DNA of 22,390 nt. Source: a virus. Within the stretch, counting starts at the first letter, position 1. Every line of letters begins with the position of its first letter. The DNA is taken from positions 1-22,390 of IMG/VR virus record IMGVR_UViG_3300017779_000178; one strand, 5' to 3'. Positions 21,259 to 22,390 of this stretch are shown here, piece by piece. The position numbers and the translations under genes are program-made. The notes beneath the pieces are model-generated. The model saw only the letters and a program-made list of their open reading frames with translations, was not told where the DNA came from and did not search any database.

Positions 21259-21327
21259 ATGCAGCCCTAGCCAGCACCTCTCTCCTCCGGTGTGTGGGCT
21301 TACCTCCCCCACCGGCTAGGGCTGCAT
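21259..21327 (+). other. Structured intergenic element: 14-bp perfect inverted repeat
   Basis: ATGCAGCCCTAGCC (21259-21272) and GGCTAGGGCTGCAT (21314-21327) are a perfect 14-bp inverted repeat enclosing 41 bases. The inner part can form a second hairpin (GGTG at 21289 region with CACC at 21310-21313) with pyrimidine-rich flank. There is no U-run, and the next gene's AAGGA follows directly, so it is not a simple terminator. It could be a small RNA, RNA-processing site or translation control element. Confidence 0.7.
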
Positions 21328-21341
21328 ACCAAGGAAACTCT

Positions 21342-21584
21342 ATGGAAATGTTTTATTGCGAAGGCAACGCAATCATCCAGTACTCGTTAAAGACTGATCC
21401 GCCAGAAGCACTGTATTGGTCAACGTACCGACTCAAGAAATCTCACATCGTTATCCACAACCGTATGAATCGATCTGAAAAAGCCGTTTGGCGTGAAAAA
21501 ATACTAAAGAGCATTACTTATGACGAAACAGTTCCTCGCAGCGATCCGAGCACAGGACACAGTTCAAAAGTTAAATTGGGTTAA
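21342..21584 (+). CDS. Small unknown protein
   Basis: An 80-aa protein with AAGGA about 7 bases before the ATG, directly after the structured element. The first 55 residues show alternating short strands (MFYCEGNAIIQYSL, ALYWSTYRLKKSHIVIH) and then a charged helix. The last 22 residues overlap the next gene's start and look poorly constrained. Function unknown. Confidence 0.6.
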   Translation: MEMFYCEGNAIIQYSLKTDPPEALYWSTYRLKKSHIVIHNRMNRSEKAVWREKILKSITYDETVPRSDPSTGHSSKVKLG

Positions 21585-21771
21585 ACGAGCTTCGTACTTC
21601 TGGGATACCGGTAAACCAAGAAGCCCGTCACTGACGCTTGAACAAAAGACCAAGATCTATGATCTACGGGATCAAGGCCTTGGTTATAGAGACATAGCCG
21701 CCAGACTCGGCCATTCGTACTACATGGTCTACAACACAATTTACCGGCGCAACCACGGCGAAAAACTGTGA
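21520..21771 (+). CDS. Small helix-turn-helix DNA-binding protein
   Basis: An 83-aa basic protein. Its C-terminal half, LTLEQKTKIYDLRDQGLGY then RDIAARLGHSYYMVYNTIYRR, is a homeodomain-like/Hin-type helix-turn-helix (second helix RDIAARLG, recognition helix from Ser to Tyr). The SD is weak (AAGAG upstream). It is the only clear small HTH protein in the window, so it is a candidate regulator, possibly of the dyad sites, though nothing here shows direct binding. The gene overlaps both neighbours, by 65 bases upstream and 4 downstream. Confidence 0.75.
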   Translation: MTKQFLAAIRAQDTVQKLNWVKRASYFWDTGKPRSPSLTLEQKTKIYDLRDQGLGYRDIAARLGHSYYMVYNTIYRRNHGEKL

Positions 21772-21989
21772 CCAAGTTCACAGACATCCACGCTGCGATT
21801 GAAGAAGCACATTTCATTCAACACCAGCTTAACGAAACCGCATTGATCACTATGGACAAACACAACAACTTGTTTGTCATCACGCGCAACCAATACGAAT
21901 CGAAAGAGCACAGCACCGACACTGTTCTTGAGATCTGCAAATCTGTAGGGGGTTGGAATGGGCAAGGCGAGTGTCAGCGTCAGGCCTAG
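21768..21989 (+). CDS. Small unknown protein, GTG start
   Basis: A 73-aa frame starting at GTG within the previous stop (GTGA), so translation is coupled. Helix DIHAAIEEAHFIQHQLNETA is followed by two strands (ALITMDKHNN, FVITRNQYE) and a short helix; it is soluble. No family is recognised. It ends 150 bases before the SNF2-like gene; that gap contains an imperfect hairpin and dyad site 10. Confidence 0.62.
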   Translation: MTKFTDIHAAIEEAHFIQHQLNETALITMDKHNNLFVITRNQYESKEHSTDTVLEICKSVGGWNGQGECQRQA

Positions 21990-22095
21990 TGGGTCGTGAT
22001 AAGCCCACCTCCTTTGTGAAACAGATGAGATGAAGTAGCCGCCCCATTATTCATAAGCTCAATCTCATCAACTGGCACAAACTTCTTGAATAAAT

Positions 22096-22112
22096 TAGTA
22101 CAACATGTACTA
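22096..22112. promoter_or_regulatory. Dyad site 10: TAGTAC-AACAT-GTACTA (perfect)
   Basis: Perfect 6-5-6 dyad 28 bases before the ATG (22140) of the SNF2-like helicase, in a 150-bp intergenic gap that otherwise shows only an 8-bp inverted pair (GATGAGAT at 22024-22031, ATCTCATC at 22072-22079). Confidence 0.75.
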
Positions 22113-22139
22113 TTTACAGCCAATTAAGAATCAATAAAT

Positions 22140-22390
22140 ATGAAACCATTCGAACATCAATTAACAACAACTGATTTCATCGTCGACAAAAAGCAGTGCC
22201 TAATAACCTCAGATCCAGGCACTGGTAAAACCCGCAGCGTCATCGACGCCTACGCCAAACTTCCGTTAGACAAAGGCAAGATGCTCGTCATCGCCCCGCT
22301 TTCAATACTGCAGGCGTCATGGGGTGACGACATTGACAAGTTCCAACCAGAAATTACGTACGAGATTGCGTACGCCAAGAACAGAGCCAA
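22140..22390 (+). CDS. SNF2-like DNA helicase, 3' end outside the window
   Basis: An ATG at 22140 opens 83 codons without a stop to the edge. The N-terminus MKPFEHQLTTTDFI is the Q-motif-like start of SNF2/SWI2 helicases, followed by Walker A SDPGTGKT (motif I) and LVIAPLSILQASW (motif Ia), typical of phage DEAD/SNF2 ATPases. It would be an ATP-driven DNA translocase. No SD is evident; an AT-rich leader and a perfect dyad precede it. Only the N-terminal third or less is visible. Confidence 0.9.
   Translation, partial: MKPFEHQLTTTDFIVDKKQCLITSDPGTGKTRSVIDAYAKLPLDKGKMLVIAPLSILQASWGDDIDKFQPEITYEIAYAKNRA

Noticed and set aside
21989-22015. Intrinsic terminator at GTGGG...CCCAC after the 73-aa gene
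   Set aside because: Only 5 bp of stem with a 10-base loop and no T-run of useful length (CTCCTTTG); too weak to call.

Overview
This window is part of the genome of a tailed double-stranded DNA phage (Caudoviricetes). The left 6.9 kb (minus strand) is a head and packaging cluster: HNH nuclease, small terminase, large terminase, an unrecognised gene, a P22-type portal, an acidic scaffold protein and the start of a further conserved phage gene. The rest (plus strand) is an early and replication cluster. The two are divergent around 6.86-7.12 kb. GC content is moderate, genes are packed with ATGA/TAATG overlaps and strong Shine-Dalgarno (SD) sites, and there are no rRNA, tRNA or metabolic genes. 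The P22-like portal and a CsrA homologue suggest a proteobacterial (perhaps marine) host; this is inference.

Layout: 1-6858 (-) packaging and head genes; 6859-7119 divergent control region; 7120-9342 (+) small unknown or membrane genes, interrupted at 7640-7957 by 13 copies of a 9-bp iteron around a T-rich tract (candidate replication origin); 9418-10251 an unknown 277-aa gene closed by a strong intrinsic terminator (10258-10289); 10340-11795 small unknown genes, one with a C-terminal membrane anchor; 11834-14562 a four-gene ubiquitin-like conjugation cassette (beta-grasp modifier, E1-like, JAMM peptidase, E2-like); 14570-15942 small membrane, zinc-binding and unknown genes; 15946-21251 DNA polymerase A, a 59-aa CsrA homologue, primase-helicase and a Cas4/AddB-like PD-(D/E)XK nuclease; 21342-22390 small genes and the start of an SNF2-like helicase.

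The most notable content is the complete E1-E2-modifier-JAMM set carried by a phage among its replication genes. All three enzymes keep recognisable catalytic motifs, and the modifier ends in Lys-Gly-Asn, which suggests that the JAMM peptidase may trim it to a terminal Gly before E1/E2 transfer. No E3 is evident. The arrangement recalls bacterial anti-phage systems (Bil, Bub, CBASS Cap2/Cap3) and PRTRC loci, but here the phage owns it.

A second system-level signal is a dispersed 17-bp dyad, TAGTAC-N5-GTACTA, found ten times (four perfect cores), always with a 5-bp spacer and mostly at gene junctions of the replication half. In two copies the 5-nt spacer is the SD sequence itself (AGGAG, AGGAA). 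As RNA these are hairpins with GGA in the loop, the classic form of a CsrA target, and the same phage encodes a CsrA homologue. This suggests a regulon, either DNA operator or RNA hairpin, spanning packaging, replication and early genes.
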